A model generated the notes under the pieces. It did no database searches, had not been told where the DNA came from, and saw nothing but the letters and a program-made list of their open reading frames with translations. A stretch of DNA of 64,000 nucleotides from Massilia sp. Root351 (GTDB taxonomy: Bacteria; Pseudomonadota; Gammaproteobacteria; Burkholderiales; Burkholderiaceae_D). Below are positions 19,703 to 28,578 of the stretch, in pieces. Both the position numbers and the translations under genes were made by a program. Position 1 is the first letter of the stretch. Each line of letters begins with the position of its first letter. Location of the stretch: contig NZ_LMDJ01000012.1 in the NCBI RefSeq assembly GCF_001425045.1, forward strand, positions 764,391 through 828,390. The letters are read 5' to 3'.

Positions 19703-20174
19703 TTTTAGTCTTCTCCTGCAGAAATTCATTTACGTCGTCTGGCTGAAACACGGTCAGCGTGCCGCTGGCCAATGGCGCCGGCTCGGCACCACAGTCGCCG
19801 CCGGCGCGCACGATGCGGCATTCGAATGCCGCCAGGCCGTTCTCGCCGCGCAGCACCTGCTGCACGTACACGTGCAACACGTCGCCGCAGGCAAATTGCG
19901 GCTGCGTAGTGCTGTAGCGGCGCGAGCCAAGCAGGAAGCCGGGTTTGACGGCCTGGCCCTTTTGTTGCGCCAGCCAGCCCGCGTGCGCCGCCACCGCCTG
20001 CGCCATGTACTCGACGCCGACCCAGCTGCCCACACCGCCGTCGGTGCAGAACATGCTGCCCGGGTGGATGCGCACTTCCGCGCGCAGCGTCTCGGCCGTC
20101 ACGTCCAGTACGCGGTCCAGCAGCAGCATCGCGCCTGCGTGCGGCACCAGACTGCCGATAGCGGGCGGCGTCAT
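19695..20174 (-). CDS. apeP: Hotdog-fold 3-hydroxyacyl-ACP dehydratase (ApeP-like)
   Basis: The 159-residue protein begins at the ATG at 20174, which overlaps the upstream ketosynthase stop by 4 bp. A longer open frame to 20831 is only a shadow of that ketosynthase. The sequence has the FabA/FabZ-like start (LVPHAGAMLLLDRVLD) with a catalytic His and the central helix VGVEYMAQAVAAHAGW, where Glu replaces the usual Asp/Glu partner. It would remove water from the 3-hydroxyacyl chain, leaving a trans double bond. In known systems it works alongside ApeI. Confidence 0.85.
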   Translation of the reverse strand: MTPPAIGSLVPHAGAMLLLDRVLDVTAETLRAEVRIHPGSMFCTDGGVGSWVGVEYMAQAVAAHAGWLAQQKGQAVKPGFLLGSRRYSTTQPQFACGDVLHVYVQQVLRGENGLAAFECRIVRAGGDCGAEPAPLASGTLTVFQPDDVNEFLQEKTKNE

Positions 20175-21355
20175 GCCTGACTCCCGAGCACCAGCGCGGC
20201 ATTGGAGCCGCCGAACGCGAAAGAATTGCTCAGCACGCGGCGCAGCGGACGGCCCAGTTGCGCGCCCGGCGCCGCCACGTTCAAGGCCGGCAATTCCGGA
20301 TCGGCCGCGCCATCCCACAGCTGCGGCGGCAGGCTGCCGCGCGGATTTTCGTCCTGCATCAGCAGCCAGCACAGGGCCGCCTCCACCGCAGCTGCGGCGC
20401 CCAGCGTGTGGCCGGTAAAAGGCTTGCTCGAGCTGACAGGCACCGCAGGGCCGAACAGACCGGCCACCACCTTCGCTTCCATCGCATCGTTCTGGCGCGT
20501 GGCGGTGCCGTGCAGGTTGATGTAGTCGATCTCGGAAGGGGCCAGCCGGGCGCGCCGCAAAGCCTGTTCTATCGCCAGCCGAGCGCCGCTGCCGGCCGGG
20601 TCGGGGGCCGAGATATGGTGGCCGTCCGACGACTCCCCCCAGCCCAGCAGCGCCACGGCGGCCGGCTCGCGCGACATCAGGAACAGCGCCGCGCCCTCGC
20701 CGATGTTGATGCCGTTGCGGTTCGCGCTCAGCGGATTGCAGCGCGCCGCGCTGACCGATTCCAGCGCCGAAAAACCGGCCACCGTGAAGCCGCACAGGCT
20801 GTCCACACCGCCCGTCACCACCGCGTCGCACAAGTCCATGGCGATCAGGCGCGCGGCGCTGGCCATGGCCTTGGCGCTCGACGAGCAGGCGCTAGAATGT
20901 ACATAGGCCGGTCCGCCCGCGCCCAGTTCGGCCGCCAGCACTTCGGCTGGGGATCCCATTTCCTGCTGGCCGTAGTGGAAACCCTCGGGCAAAGCGCCCC
21001 CGTGCTCCCGCGCGCGCAACGCGGCTTCCGTTTCAGCGATGCCCGAGGTGCTGGTGCCCAGCACCACGCCGACCCGGTGCGCGCCGTAGCGCGCAATGGC
21101 GGCATCGGCGGCGCAGCGGATCTGAGCCAGCGCCGCCAACGCAAGCTGATTGTTGCGGCTGCGCAGCCGCAATGGCAGGTGCGCCACCGGCGGCAGCTGC
21201 GCCGCGTCGACGCATCCCAGCGGCAGCACACGGCCCGGCGAATAGCGCTCGGTCGGCAACACGCCGCTGGCGGCGTCCAAGAGGGCGGCGCGCACTTGTT
21301 CGCCGCCGCTGCCCAAGGCGCAAACGATGCCGCAGGCGTTCAGGTAAAACGTCAT
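20171..21355 (-). CDS. apeO: Beta-ketoacyl-ACP synthase of the aryl polyene pathway (ApeO-like)
   Basis: The 394-residue ketosynthase contains Cys in YVHSSACSSSAKAM, His in NLHGTATRQND and His in PFTGHTLGAAAA, the full condensing triad. Its place between a DUF3261 lipoprotein and a hotdog dehydratase matches ApeO, the main elongating ketosynthase of aryl polyene assembly. ApeO pairs with a chain-length-factor-like ApeC; a candidate partner is encoded at 33284-34024. Start and stop both overlap neighbours by 4 bp (ATGA), showing tight translational coupling. Confidence 0.9.
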   Translation of the reverse strand: MTFYLNACGIVCALGSGGEQVRAALLDAASGVLPTERYSPGRVLPLGCVDAAQLPPVAHLPLRLRSRNNQLALAALAQIRCAADAAIARYGAHRVGVVLGTSTSGIAETEAALRAREHGGALPEGFHYGQQEMGSPAEVLAAELGAGGPAYVHSSACSSSAKAMASAARLIAMDLCDAVVTGGVDSLCGFTVAGFSALESVSAARCNPLSANRNGINIGEGAALFLMSREPAAVALLGWGESSDGHHISAPDPAGSGARLAIEQALRRARLAPSEIDYINLHGTATRQNDAMEAKVVAGLFGPAVPVSSSKPFTGHTLGAAAAVEAALCWLLMQDENPRGSLPPQLWDGAADPELPALNVAAPGAQLGRPLRRVLSNSFAFGGSNAALVLGSQA

Positions 21356-21924
21356 GGCTGGCCCTCCCCGCCGTCGAACTGTATTGTCAGGCGATAGCGG
21401 TAGCGCAGGTTTTCCAGCTGTACCGTGCCGCTCCAGCGCGGCATGCCGCTGTAGCTGATCACCATGATGGGCACGCCGTCCAGCGACAATGTGCGGCGCA
21501 GGCCCTCATCCGCGATGCGCCAGCCGGCCGGCAACGCGGCGCGGATCGCCTCGGCGGGCCACAGCGTCAGCTGCACGTCTTCCAGCACATCCTCGGCGCG
21601 CACCTGCGACGGCAGCATCACGTGGCGCCACGTGCGCAAATCCTTGCCGTCGTAGCTGAGTGACAGCACACGCTGGCCCAGGGCCAGTCCCACCAGCTCG
21701 ATGCGGGCCGCGTCCGCTTCCAGCGCCACGTCCAGGTCGTCGCTGCGGCCATTGCGCTCCACGCGCAGATGCTGCTGCACCGCGATCGATGCGCCCAGCG
21801 CGGCCGGCGCCAGTTTCAGGCCCAGGCGCGCGGCCGGCGGCGGCGCGGTGGCGCAGCCGGCCATCGTCAGCAGGCCCGCCAACAAAGCCGCCAGCAAGGC
21901 GGCGCGCTTAAACTGCTGCAGCAT
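21352..21924 (-). CDS. DUF3261 outer-membrane lipoprotein (ApeN-like)
   Basis: The 190-residue product has a lipoprotein signal peptide with lipobox LLTMAGC (Cys near residue 24). The rest is beta-rich (LRVERNGRSDDLDVALEAD, VLSLSYDGKDLRTW) and matches DUF3261, a family encoded almost only in aryl polyene clusters. It overlaps the exporter gene by 17 bp and the ketosynthase gene by 4 bp. By context it acts with the MMPL exporter and the LolA-like protein in moving or anchoring the aryl polyene lipid in the outer membrane. Confidence 0.85.
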   Translation of the reverse strand: MLQQFKRAALLAALLAGLLTMAGCATAPPPAARLGLKLAPAALGASIAVQQHLRVERNGRSDDLDVALEADAARIELVGLALGQRVLSLSYDGKDLRTWRHVMLPSQVRAEDVLEDVQLTLWPAEAIRAALPAGWRIADEGLRRTLSLDGVPIMVISYSGMPRWSGTVQLENLRYRYRLTIQFDGGEGQP

Positions 21925-24295
21925 CTGGTTCTTCCTTTTTAGTTGCGAAACAGGGCACCAGCAGCCACACCAGCGCGGTCCCGATCAGCATGGTCAGCCC
22001 GAAGGCCTGCAGCGCCGGCGTTTTGCTCAGGCCCAGCAAGCCGAATGAGAGTATGGTGTTGGCGGCCGACAGACCCACCGCCAGCCAGGGCGTGGCGTCG
22101 CGCCGGTCCGGCTGCTCCTGCATGAAGATGCCGTAGTCGACGCCGACGCCCAGCAGCAGCATCAAGGCCAGCACATGGAACAGCTGCAAGCTGTGGCCCA
22201 GGTAGCCCACCGCCGCCAGCGTTGCGAGGCTGGCCAGCGCGGTCGGCGCCAGCACGCGCCAGGCGCGGCCGCGGTAGCGCGGCAGCAGCAACGCGAACAC
22301 CACCGCGTAAGCCGCCAGCACCACCCAGCCCATGTACACCCGGTAGCGCCCCAGCACGCTGGAGATTTCGCCCACCTTGTCCACCCATTGCACACCCGGC
22401 AAGCCATCGGCCGCCCGGCGCAGCGCGGGCAGGCCGGCATAGTCCATACCGCGCAGCGCCACGATGCTGGCCACCACGCCCTCGGTGCTGCCCAGCCACA
22501 AGTGGCGCCACGGTTCGCTGGACGGCGCCGCCAGGAAGGCCGGCAGCGTGAGCGGCTGCGCGGCGGCCTGCTGCAGCGCCACCGTGGCGGAAACCCAGTC
22601 CGCATCCTCGTCCACTTGCGCCGCCACGCCGCGCAAAGGACCGTCGGCGGCAAGCAGCTTCTGTTGCAGCAGCGCGCGGCGGCTGTCCTGGGTGCGCAGC
22701 GACGGGACCCAGTTCGACACCGCCTGCCAGCCGCCTATCACACCTTGCGCCGCCAGCGGCGCAAGGCGCTGCTTGAGCGCTTCCTCGCGCTGCAGCACTT
22801 CCTCCTCGCTGACGCCGCGCACCAGGTAGTACTGCACCGGCGTCGGCGCATCGAGCAGCTTGCCGAGGCGGAGCTGATCGGCCACCAGCTGCTTGGGCGA
22901 ATTCTGCAGCAGGCGGATATCGTCGTTCGGATGCAGGCGCAGCACGCCGGGCAGCGCCACCGCCGCGAACAGCGCCGCCAGCGCCGCAGTGCTCCAGCCC
23001 GGGCGCAGCACGGGCCAGCGTTGCAGCAGGGCGCCATAGCCGCGCGCCAGCGCGCCCGGCTTCAGCGCGCCGCCGGCCAGCAGCAGCGGGAACCAGCACA
23101 CCACTGTCAGCCAGGCGAACACCAGGCCCAGCGCCGAGAATACCGCCATCGCTCGCAGGCCGGGGAATGGCGTAAAACCCAGTCCCATGTAGCCGATCAC
23201 CGCCGCCAGCAGGGTCAGAATCAAGCCCGGCATCAGGCGCTTGAGCAGCGCGCGCGAACTGAGCGCCGGATCGGCCGCCATGCGGTTGAACAGGAAATAA
23301 ATGCCGTAATCCTGCGCCACGCCGATCAGGCTGGCTCCGAACACCAGGGTCAGCAGGTGCACGCGGCCGAACAGCAGCCAGCACACCGAGAAGGCGCCCA
23401 GGCAGCCGACCGCGATCGACAGCAGGATCAATACGATGGGGCGCAGCGAGTGGAAGGTCAGCCAGGTGAGCAGCACGATGCCTGCCAGCGAGCCGAGGCC
23501 GATGGTCGACATTTCGCCGTGCGCCTGGCCGCTGGCGGCGGCCGCGTGCAGGATGACGCCGGCCGGGATCAGGTCGACGCCCGGCGCGGCCTGGCGCGCG
23601 GCGGCGGCGGCCTGCTCCAGCAGCGGCAGCACGGTGTCCTGCGCGGTGATGGAAAAGGCGGGCACGGTCAAGGTCATCGGCAGCAGCACATACTGGCGCG
23701 GGTTGCGGCCGTCCCGGTCCGCGACGAAAAGGTAGCCGTCGCGCGGACGCACCGGGGTTTCCTGCGCGCGCTCCTGCACCCAGCCCGCGAACAGGCCGAA
23801 GGGATCGTCCTGCCAGCTGCCCAGCTTCGGGCCGCCGAAGGCGTTGTACATGCGGCCCAGCGCGGCCTGTTCCCAGAACGCGGTCGGCTCGCTGCGCAGC
23901 TGCCGCTCCTGCTCCGCCGTCAGCAAGGCCAGGCGGTGGCGCTGGAACAGCGCCAGCCAGTCGTCCTGCGTCTTGTCGTTGACGGCGGTGGCGGCGAACA
24001 TGCCGGGCCGGCTGGCCAGCACGCCGCGGTAGGCGTCGGCCGCGCGCCTGGCGTCGCCCCACTCCTCCGCCCCCACCAGCACCACCAGGCGCTGCTGGGC
24101 CGAGTCCACCATATGGGCGAACGATTGCTGCAGCACCGGGTCGCGCTCCTGCACCGGCAGCAGCGCCAGGATGTCGGTGTCCGGCGTGATGCGCTGGCCC
24201 AGCCACAGCCAGGCGTTATGGCCCAGCAGCAGGCCGACCGCCAGCAGCCACAGCAGCGCCAGCCGCTTGCCGCGCATGAGCATATCCAGCTTCAA
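21908..24295 (-). CDS. MMPL/RND-superfamily lipid exporter (ApeM-like)
   Basis: The 795-residue inner-membrane protein has the two-fold RND layout: a first helix (LALLWLLAVGLLLGHNAWLWLG), a large periplasmic loop, a bundle of five helices (residues about 265-420), then a second loop and bundle (about 660-785). It carries FGASLIGVAQDYGIYFLF and LLLGVGVDYGIFM, where Asp residues in the helices probably carry protons. It would export the finished aryl polyene lipid from the inner membrane. Starts and stops overlap both neighbours. Confidence 0.9.
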   Translation of the reverse strand: MKLDMLMRGKRLALLWLLAVGLLLGHNAWLWLGQRITPDTDILALLPVQERDPVLQQSFAHMVDSAQQRLVVLVGAEEWGDARRAADAYRGVLASRPGMFAATAVNDKTQDDWLALFQRHRLALLTAEQERQLRSEPTAFWEQAALGRMYNAFGGPKLGSWQDDPFGLFAGWVQERAQETPVRPRDGYLFVADRDGRNPRQYVLLPMTLTVPAFSITAQDTVLPLLEQAAAAARQAAPGVDLIPAGVILHAAAASGQAHGEMSTIGLGSLAGIVLLTWLTFHSLRPIVLILLSIAVGCLGAFSVCWLLFGRVHLLTLVFGASLIGVAQDYGIYFLFNRMAADPALSSRALLKRLMPGLILTLLAAVIGYMGLGFTPFPGLRAMAVFSALGLVFAWLTVVCWFPLLLAGGALKPGALARGYGALLQRWPVLRPGWSTAALAALFAAVALPGVLRLHPNDDIRLLQNSPKQLVADQLRLGKLLDAPTPVQYYLVRGVSEEEVLQREEALKQRLAPLAAQGVIGGWQAVSNWVPSLRTQDSRRALLQQKLLAADGPLRGVAAQVDEDADWVSATVALQQAAAQPLTLPAFLAAPSSEPWRHLWLGSTEGVVASIVALRGMDYAGLPALRRAADGLPGVQWVDKVGEISSVLGRYRVYMGWVVLAAYAVVFALLLPRYRGRAWRVLAPTALASLATLAAVGYLGHSLQLFHVLALMLLLGVGVDYGIFMQEQPDRRDATPWLAVGLSAANTILSFGLLGLSKTPALQAFGLTMLIGTALVWLLVPCFATKKEEPDAAAV

Positions 24296-24894
24296 AACAG
24301 CGCCGCCTCATCCGGCGCCATCGCCGCCGGGCCGGCCTGCATGGCCGAGAACACGATGGTGGTCTTGTCGCCGCTGGCTTCCTGCATCACGATGCTCTTC
24401 ACGTACGCGCCGCCTTCCAGGCTGATGGCGCCGATGGCCTTGGCCAGCGCCGGCTCGCGCGCTTTCAGCGCCACCTGCCAGCCCGCCGCATCGGCCGTGC
24501 CGTCCACTTCGAACAGTTGGTCCAGCTGCGCCAGGTCGCCGCCCAGGAGCGAGAACATGACACCGTTAATCATGCGCACCACCGGTTCGTTCTTCGCTTC
24601 CAGCCGCATTGCCACGCGCTCACCCTGCAGATGAACGATCTCGTCGCGCGTCAGGCGCAAGGTGTTGGGGAACGGCTTCAGCGTGCGCCACAGCACCCCC
24701 TTGCCCGCCACCACGCAGAAACGGCCGTTCGACGCCAACGGCTTCTTCAGGCCCGCCAGCTGCTTGGTCTGGTCGAAGCGGCCGCACAGCACATCCGGCT
24801 TGGCCAGCATGGCCTGGATCTTCGCCACAGGTGCGGCGGCGCACGCCGCGGCGCAAGCGGCCAGCAGGGCCGCAGCGGTCACAATTTTTTTCAT
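24292..24894 (-). CDS. LolA-like periplasmic carrier (ApeL-like)
   Basis: The 200-residue protein starts at the ATG at 24894 with a signal peptide (KKIVTAAALLAACAAACAAA). A longer open frame to 25056 overlaps the thioesterase gene and is rejected. The body has the LolA-type pattern (GRFDQTKQLAGLKKPLASNG, GVLWRTLKPFPNTLRLTRDE). It probably ferries the hydrophobic pigment across the periplasm, receiving it from the MMPL exporter encoded next. Both gene junctions are 4-bp ATGA overlaps. Confidence 0.87.
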   Translation of the reverse strand: MKKIVTAAALLAACAAACAAAPVAKIQAMLAKPDVLCGRFDQTKQLAGLKKPLASNGRFCVVAGKGVLWRTLKPFPNTLRLTRDEIVHLQGERVAMRLEAKNEPVVRMINGVMFSLLGGDLAQLDQLFEVDGTADAAGWQVALKAREPALAKAIGAISLEGGAYVKSIVMQEASGDKTTIVFSAMQAGPAAMAPDEAALF

Positions 24895-25325
24895 GTCGGT
24901 TCGATTCCCAGTTTGTCGAACAGCACCTGCGGCGACACAAAACACATCTCGCCGCTGGCGATATCCACCGCCACCTGCATGGTGCTGGCGCGGTTCAGGC
25001 GCTTGCCGGTGGCGGCATCGCTGATCACATAGTCGATTTTCAGGCGGCTCTCCCACTCGACGATATCGGCGCGCAGCTTGAGCACCTGGCCGAAGGTGGC
25101 CGGCGCGGCGTAGCGCAGATGCATGTCGATGATAGGCCAGGCGTAGCCGGACTCCTTCATCTGCGTGTAGTTGTAACCTATTTTGTCCAGCAGCTCGCAG
25201 CGCACCATTTCCAGATACTTGACGTAGCGGCCGTGCCAGACGATCTGCATCGGGTCCAGGTCGAAGAACTGGACCTTGGTTTCAATCTCCGCGAACCAGC
25301 GGCTTTCCCTGGCCTGCCTACGCAT
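24891..25325 (-). CDS. 4-hydroxybenzoyl-CoA-type thioesterase (ApeK-like)
   Basis: The 144-residue hotdog protein has the 4HBT signature (VQFFDLDPMQIVWHGRYVKYLE) with the catalytic Asp near residue 24. It would hydrolyse acyl-CoA or acyl-ACP thioesters, and in this operon it may release the polyene acid or edit stalled chains. It overlaps the ammonia-lyase stop by 8 bp and the LolA-like start by 4 bp. Confidence 0.87.
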   Translation of the reverse strand: MRRQARESRWFAEIETKVQFFDLDPMQIVWHGRYVKYLEMVRCELLDKIGYNYTQMKESGYAWPIIDMHLRYAAPATFGQVLKLRADIVEWESRLKIDYVISDAATGKRLNRASTMQVAVDIASGEMCFVSPQVLFDKLGIEPT

Positions 25326-26874
25326 ACAGCTCCCATGCCTGGCTGCGGATCCGTTCCAGCAGCACGCGCAGCTCCGGGTCCAGGCGGCGGTCCTCCACCA
25401 CGGCGGCGATGTCCTGGGACAGCAATTCCTGCATGCGCGCCAGCGCGGCGTGCGGCACGGCTTCAGGATAGTCGCGGCAGCGCAGCCACACGCCCTGGCG
25501 CACGGTGACCAGCAGCGCGGCCGCCACCTGCTCCGTCAGCTCCAGCACGCGCAGGCAGTCGCGCGCGGCGATGGTGCCCATGCTGACCTTGTCCTGGTTG
25601 TGGCATTCGGTGGAACGCGAGAACACTGAAGCCGGCATGGTCAGCTTGAGCGCCTCGGCGGTCCAGGCGGACGCGCTGATCTGCAGCGCCTTCAGGCCAT
25701 GGTTGATCGCCGCGCGGGCGCCGGTTGCGCCGACCAGATTGGCCGGCAGGCCGTGGTTGTAGCGGCTGTCCACCAGCAGCGCCATCTGGCGGTCCAGCAG
25801 GTCGGCCAGGTTGGCGACGGTATTCTTCATGCCGTCCATGGCGAAGGCGATGTGGCCGCCGTAGAAATGGCCGCCGTGCAGCACCCGTTCGCCCACCGGG
25901 TCGATCAGCGGATTGTCGTTGGCGCTGTTGAGTTCATTTTCAATCAGGCTGCGGAACAGCGGCAGCGTGTCCGCCAGCACGCCGATCACGTGCGGCGCGC
26001 AGCGGATCGAATAGCGGTCCTGCAGGCGCTTGCCGTTACGCTCCCACTGGTCGGTCGGGAGATCCTGGCGCAGCCAGGCTGCCACCTGCTGCATGCCGGG
26101 ATGCGGCTTGACGGAGAACAGCACCTCATCGAAGTGATGCGCATTGCCATCCAGCGCGAAAGAGGCCATGGCGGTGATGCGGGTGGTCAACCGCGCCAGG
26201 TACTCCGCGCGCCCGTAGGCGATGCAGGCCAACGCTGTCATGACGGCCGTGCCGTTCATGATGGCCAGGCCTTCCTTCGGGCGCAGCCGCAGCGGCGTGA
26301 TACCCGCCTCGCGCAAAGCCTGTTCGGCCGGCACCTGCTCGCCGTTGCGCCACACTTCGCGTTCGCCGCACAGCACGGCCGCCAGGTAGGAAAGCGGCGT
26401 GAGATCGCCGCTGGCGCCGACCGAGCCTTCCGATGGGATCAACGGCAGCAGGCCTGCATCCAGCAGGCGCACGATCTGGTCCAGCAGCTCGACGCTGACG
26501 CCGGAAAAGCCCTTGGCCAGCGAAGCCAGGCGCGCAGCCAGGATGGCGCGCGTCTGCGCCGGCGAGAAGTTCTCGCCCAGGCCGCAGCCGTGGTAAGTGT
26601 ACAAGTGGTGCGGCAACTCGGCGACCAGCTCGGCCGGAACGGTGGTGGTGCAGGAATCGCCGTAGCCGGTCGTCACGCCGTAAACGGTGCCGTCCTCGCG
26701 CAGCAGCTGGTCGAGGAAGTCGGCGCCGCGTGAAATGGCGGCGCGGAAGGCCGGATCGTCCGACAGGACCGCGTTGGCCCTGCCCTGCGCGATGTCCACG
26801 ATGTCTTCTATCGTCAGCCGCGATTGGTCGAAGCGCACGTCGCGGCGCGTATTTTTAAGGTCAGCCAGGTGCAT
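25318..26874 (-). CDS. MIO-type aromatic amino acid ammonia-lyase (HAL/PAL/TAL family)
   Basis: The 518-residue enzyme begins at the ATG at 26874. The Ala-Ser-Gly triad that forms the MIO cofactor is present in GSVGASGDLTPLSYLA near residue 153. The catalytic Tyr lies in VYGVTTGYGDSC. The pair that sets substrate choice seems to be Tyr-His (HLYTYHGCGLG), unlike Ser-His of histidine lyase or His-Leu of Rhodobacter tyrosine lyase. By context it converts tyrosine or phenylalanine into a coumarate- or cinnamate-type starter for the aryl polyene. No hutU/I/G genes are nearby, so histidine catabolism is unlikely. Confidence 0.88.
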   Translation of the reverse strand: MHLADLKNTRRDVRFDQSRLTIEDIVDIAQGRANAVLSDDPAFRAAISRGADFLDQLLREDGTVYGVTTGYGDSCTTTVPAELVAELPHHLYTYHGCGLGENFSPAQTRAILAARLASLAKGFSGVSVELLDQIVRLLDAGLLPLIPSEGSVGASGDLTPLSYLAAVLCGEREVWRNGEQVPAEQALREAGITPLRLRPKEGLAIMNGTAVMTALACIAYGRAEYLARLTTRITAMASFALDGNAHHFDEVLFSVKPHPGMQQVAAWLRQDLPTDQWERNGKRLQDRYSIRCAPHVIGVLADTLPLFRSLIENELNSANDNPLIDPVGERVLHGGHFYGGHIAFAMDGMKNTVANLADLLDRQMALLVDSRYNHGLPANLVGATGARAAINHGLKALQISASAWTAEALKLTMPASVFSRSTECHNQDKVSMGTIAARDCLRVLELTEQVAAALLVTVRQGVWLRCRDYPEAVPHAALARMQELLSQDIAAVVEDRRLDPELRVLLERIRSQAWELYA

Positions 26875-27805
26875 CGGAGGTATCCTGTTTTGGTAGATGC
26901 CAGAAGTCGTAGAAGTTAAACCACTGCAGCGGGGCCTGCACGCAGTAGTGCTGCAGGCGTCCGGCGTAGTCCGCCGCCAGCGCCGCCAGCGCCGCGTCGC
27001 GCGCCTCCCGGGGCAGGTGCAGCGTCTCGCGGAACAATTCGAAATGCAGTTCGGCGCCGCCGCCGGGACGCTGCAAGGAAAACAGCAGGTAAACCGGGCA
27101 GCGCAGCGCGCTGGCCAGCACATAGGGGCCGATCGGGAACGCGGCCGGCGCGCCCAGGAAGTCCGCCAGCGCCACGCGCGGCCGGCGCGAGACCGGCACC
27201 CGGTCACCGGCGATCACCACCAGCTCGCCGCGTCCCACGCGCTCCGCCAGCAGCATGGCGGTGGCCGCCGTCAGCTCAGTCACCTGCATCAGGTTCAGCT
27301 CGCTGTCCGGGTTCAGGCGGGCCAGCATGCGGTTGAAGGCCTGCGCGTGGCGCGTGTGCACCAGCACCGTCAGCTTCACATCCGGGCGCCGGCGCGACAG
27401 CACGCGGCACAGCTCCAGGTTGCCGAAGTGGGAACAGATCAGCAGCCCGCCCCGGCCCGCCGCCAGCATGCGGTTGAAGCCGTCCACGCCATGCAGGGTC
27501 ACGCTGTCCACGTCATACTGGCCGCCCCACAGCAGCATCTTGTCGAGAATGCTGTCGGCGAAGGCGGCGAAATGGCGCAGCACGCCCAGGCGCGGCACGG
27601 GCGCGTAGGCGTCCACGCGCGCCAGGTAGGCCGTCGAAACGCGCCGCGCGCGCCCGCTGGTGAGCAGATACCAGCACAGCACCGGGTACAGCAGCACCCG
27701 GAACGGCCAGCGTCCCAGCACGCGGAAAATCCAGAACAGCAGGCGCATGCCGGCCACGAAGCTCACTTCGTTGATGGCGGCCCAGTGGCGCGGCGCGGCA
27801 CTCAT
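26861..27805 (-). CDS. LpxL/HtrB-like lipid acyltransferase
   Basis: The 314-residue protein starts at the ATG at 27805. It has a hydrophobic N-terminal helix and the H-x4-E catalytic motif of lauroyl-acyltransferases (ICSHFGNLELCR), with a further GDRVPVSRRPRV segment. In aryl polyene systems such an enzyme transfers the polyene acyl chain or a fatty acid onto a sugar or lipid anchor. The neighbouring glycosyltransferase gene overlaps it by 4 bp, and together they resemble the two halves of ApeJ-like proteins. It overlaps the ammonia-lyase gene by 14 bp. Confidence 0.85.
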   Translation of the reverse strand: MSAAPRHWAAINEVSFVAGMRLLFWIFRVLGRWPFRVLLYPVLCWYLLTSGRARRVSTAYLARVDAYAPVPRLGVLRHFAAFADSILDKMLLWGGQYDVDSVTLHGVDGFNRMLAAGRGGLLICSHFGNLELCRVLSRRRPDVKLTVLVHTRHAQAFNRMLARLNPDSELNLMQVTELTAATAMLLAERVGRGELVVIAGDRVPVSRRPRVALADFLGAPAAFPIGPYVLASALRCPVYLLFSLQRPGGGAELHFELFRETLHLPREARDAALAALAADYAGRLQHYCVQAPLQWFNFYDFWHLPKQDTSDAPG

Positions 27806-28578
27806 GCGCGGCTTCCCGTCCGGCCCAGTTTGCGCGCCAGCAGGCGCGGCGAGCGCAGCAGCATGCCGCAGAACAGCGTCGCATGCAGGCGCGAGATCAG
27901 CGCGTTGTCCAGCCACAGGCGAAAGTGCGACACGCCGTCGGACGGATAACCGACCCGGGTCGGCAGATTGACCATATCGACGCCGTCCCAGTGCAGCCGC
28001 ACCAGGATCTCGATGTCGAAGTTCATGCGGCGGCCCAGCGCGCGGCGCTCGATCAGCGCCAGCACCGGCGCCAGCGGGTAGACCCGGAAGCCGCACATGG
28101 AATCCCTGATCTGCAGCGACAGCGTGTTAATCCAGACCCAGATGTGGGTGGCGTAGCGCCCATACAGGCGCCCTTTCGGCACCGACTCGTCGTACACCGG
28201 GCAGCCCACCACCAGCGCATGCGGCCGGGCGCGCGCCTTCGCCAGGAAGGCCGGCACGTCGTCCAGATTGTGCTGGCCATCCGCATCCACCTGCAGCGCA
28301 TGGCTGTAGCCCAGTTCCGCGGCCTTGCGGAAACCGCTCATGACGGCGCCGCCCTTGCCCTGGTTGAGCGCGTGCGGCACCAGCACCACCTGTTGCGGAT
28401 GCAGCGCCGCCAGCCGTCGCAGTTCGGCCGCGCAGCCGGGGCCGCTGCCGTCGTCGACCAGGATGCAGCGCAGCCCGTGCGGCAGCAGACCGGCCAGCAC
28501 CGCGCCTATCGCGTGCTCGTGGTTGTAGACCGGGACGATGAAGCAGGCATCAAACACCGGCGCCCCCTGCGCGCGCAA
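27802..28578 (-). CDS. Family 2 glycosyltransferase
   Basis: The 258-residue enzyme has a GT-A fold start (FIVPVYNHEHAIGAVL), the nucleotide-sugar motifs LVDDGSG and QVDADGQHN (DxD), and a C-terminal amphipathic helix. It probably builds the sugar or glycerol-phosphate anchor to which the aryl polyene is esterified. The 5' end overlaps the methyltransferase gene by 29 bp. A short downstream Met is possible, but the ATG at 28578 puts the conserved strand at the expected place. Confidence 0.87.
   Translation of the reverse strand: MRAQGAPVFDACFIVPVYNHEHAIGAVLAGLLPHGLRCILVDDGSGPGCAAELRRLAALHPQQVVLVPHALNQGKGGAVMSGFRKAAELGYSHALQVDADGQHNLDDVPAFLAKARARPHALVVGCPVYDESVPKGRLYGRYATHIWVWINTLSLQIRDSMCGFRVYPLAPVLALIERRALGRRMNFDIEILVRLHWDGVDMVNLPTRVGYPSDGVSHFRLWLDNALISRLHATLFCGMLLRSPRLLARKLGRTGSRA

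Noticed and set aside
20175..20831. N-terminal extension of the hotdog dehydratase
   Set aside because: The extra codons lie inside the ApeO-like ketosynthase gene in another frame and have no similarity to the family.
22175..24634. 819-codon plus-strand open frame
   Set aside because: It is the antisense shadow of the MMPL exporter and LolA-like genes; no conserved motif was seen.
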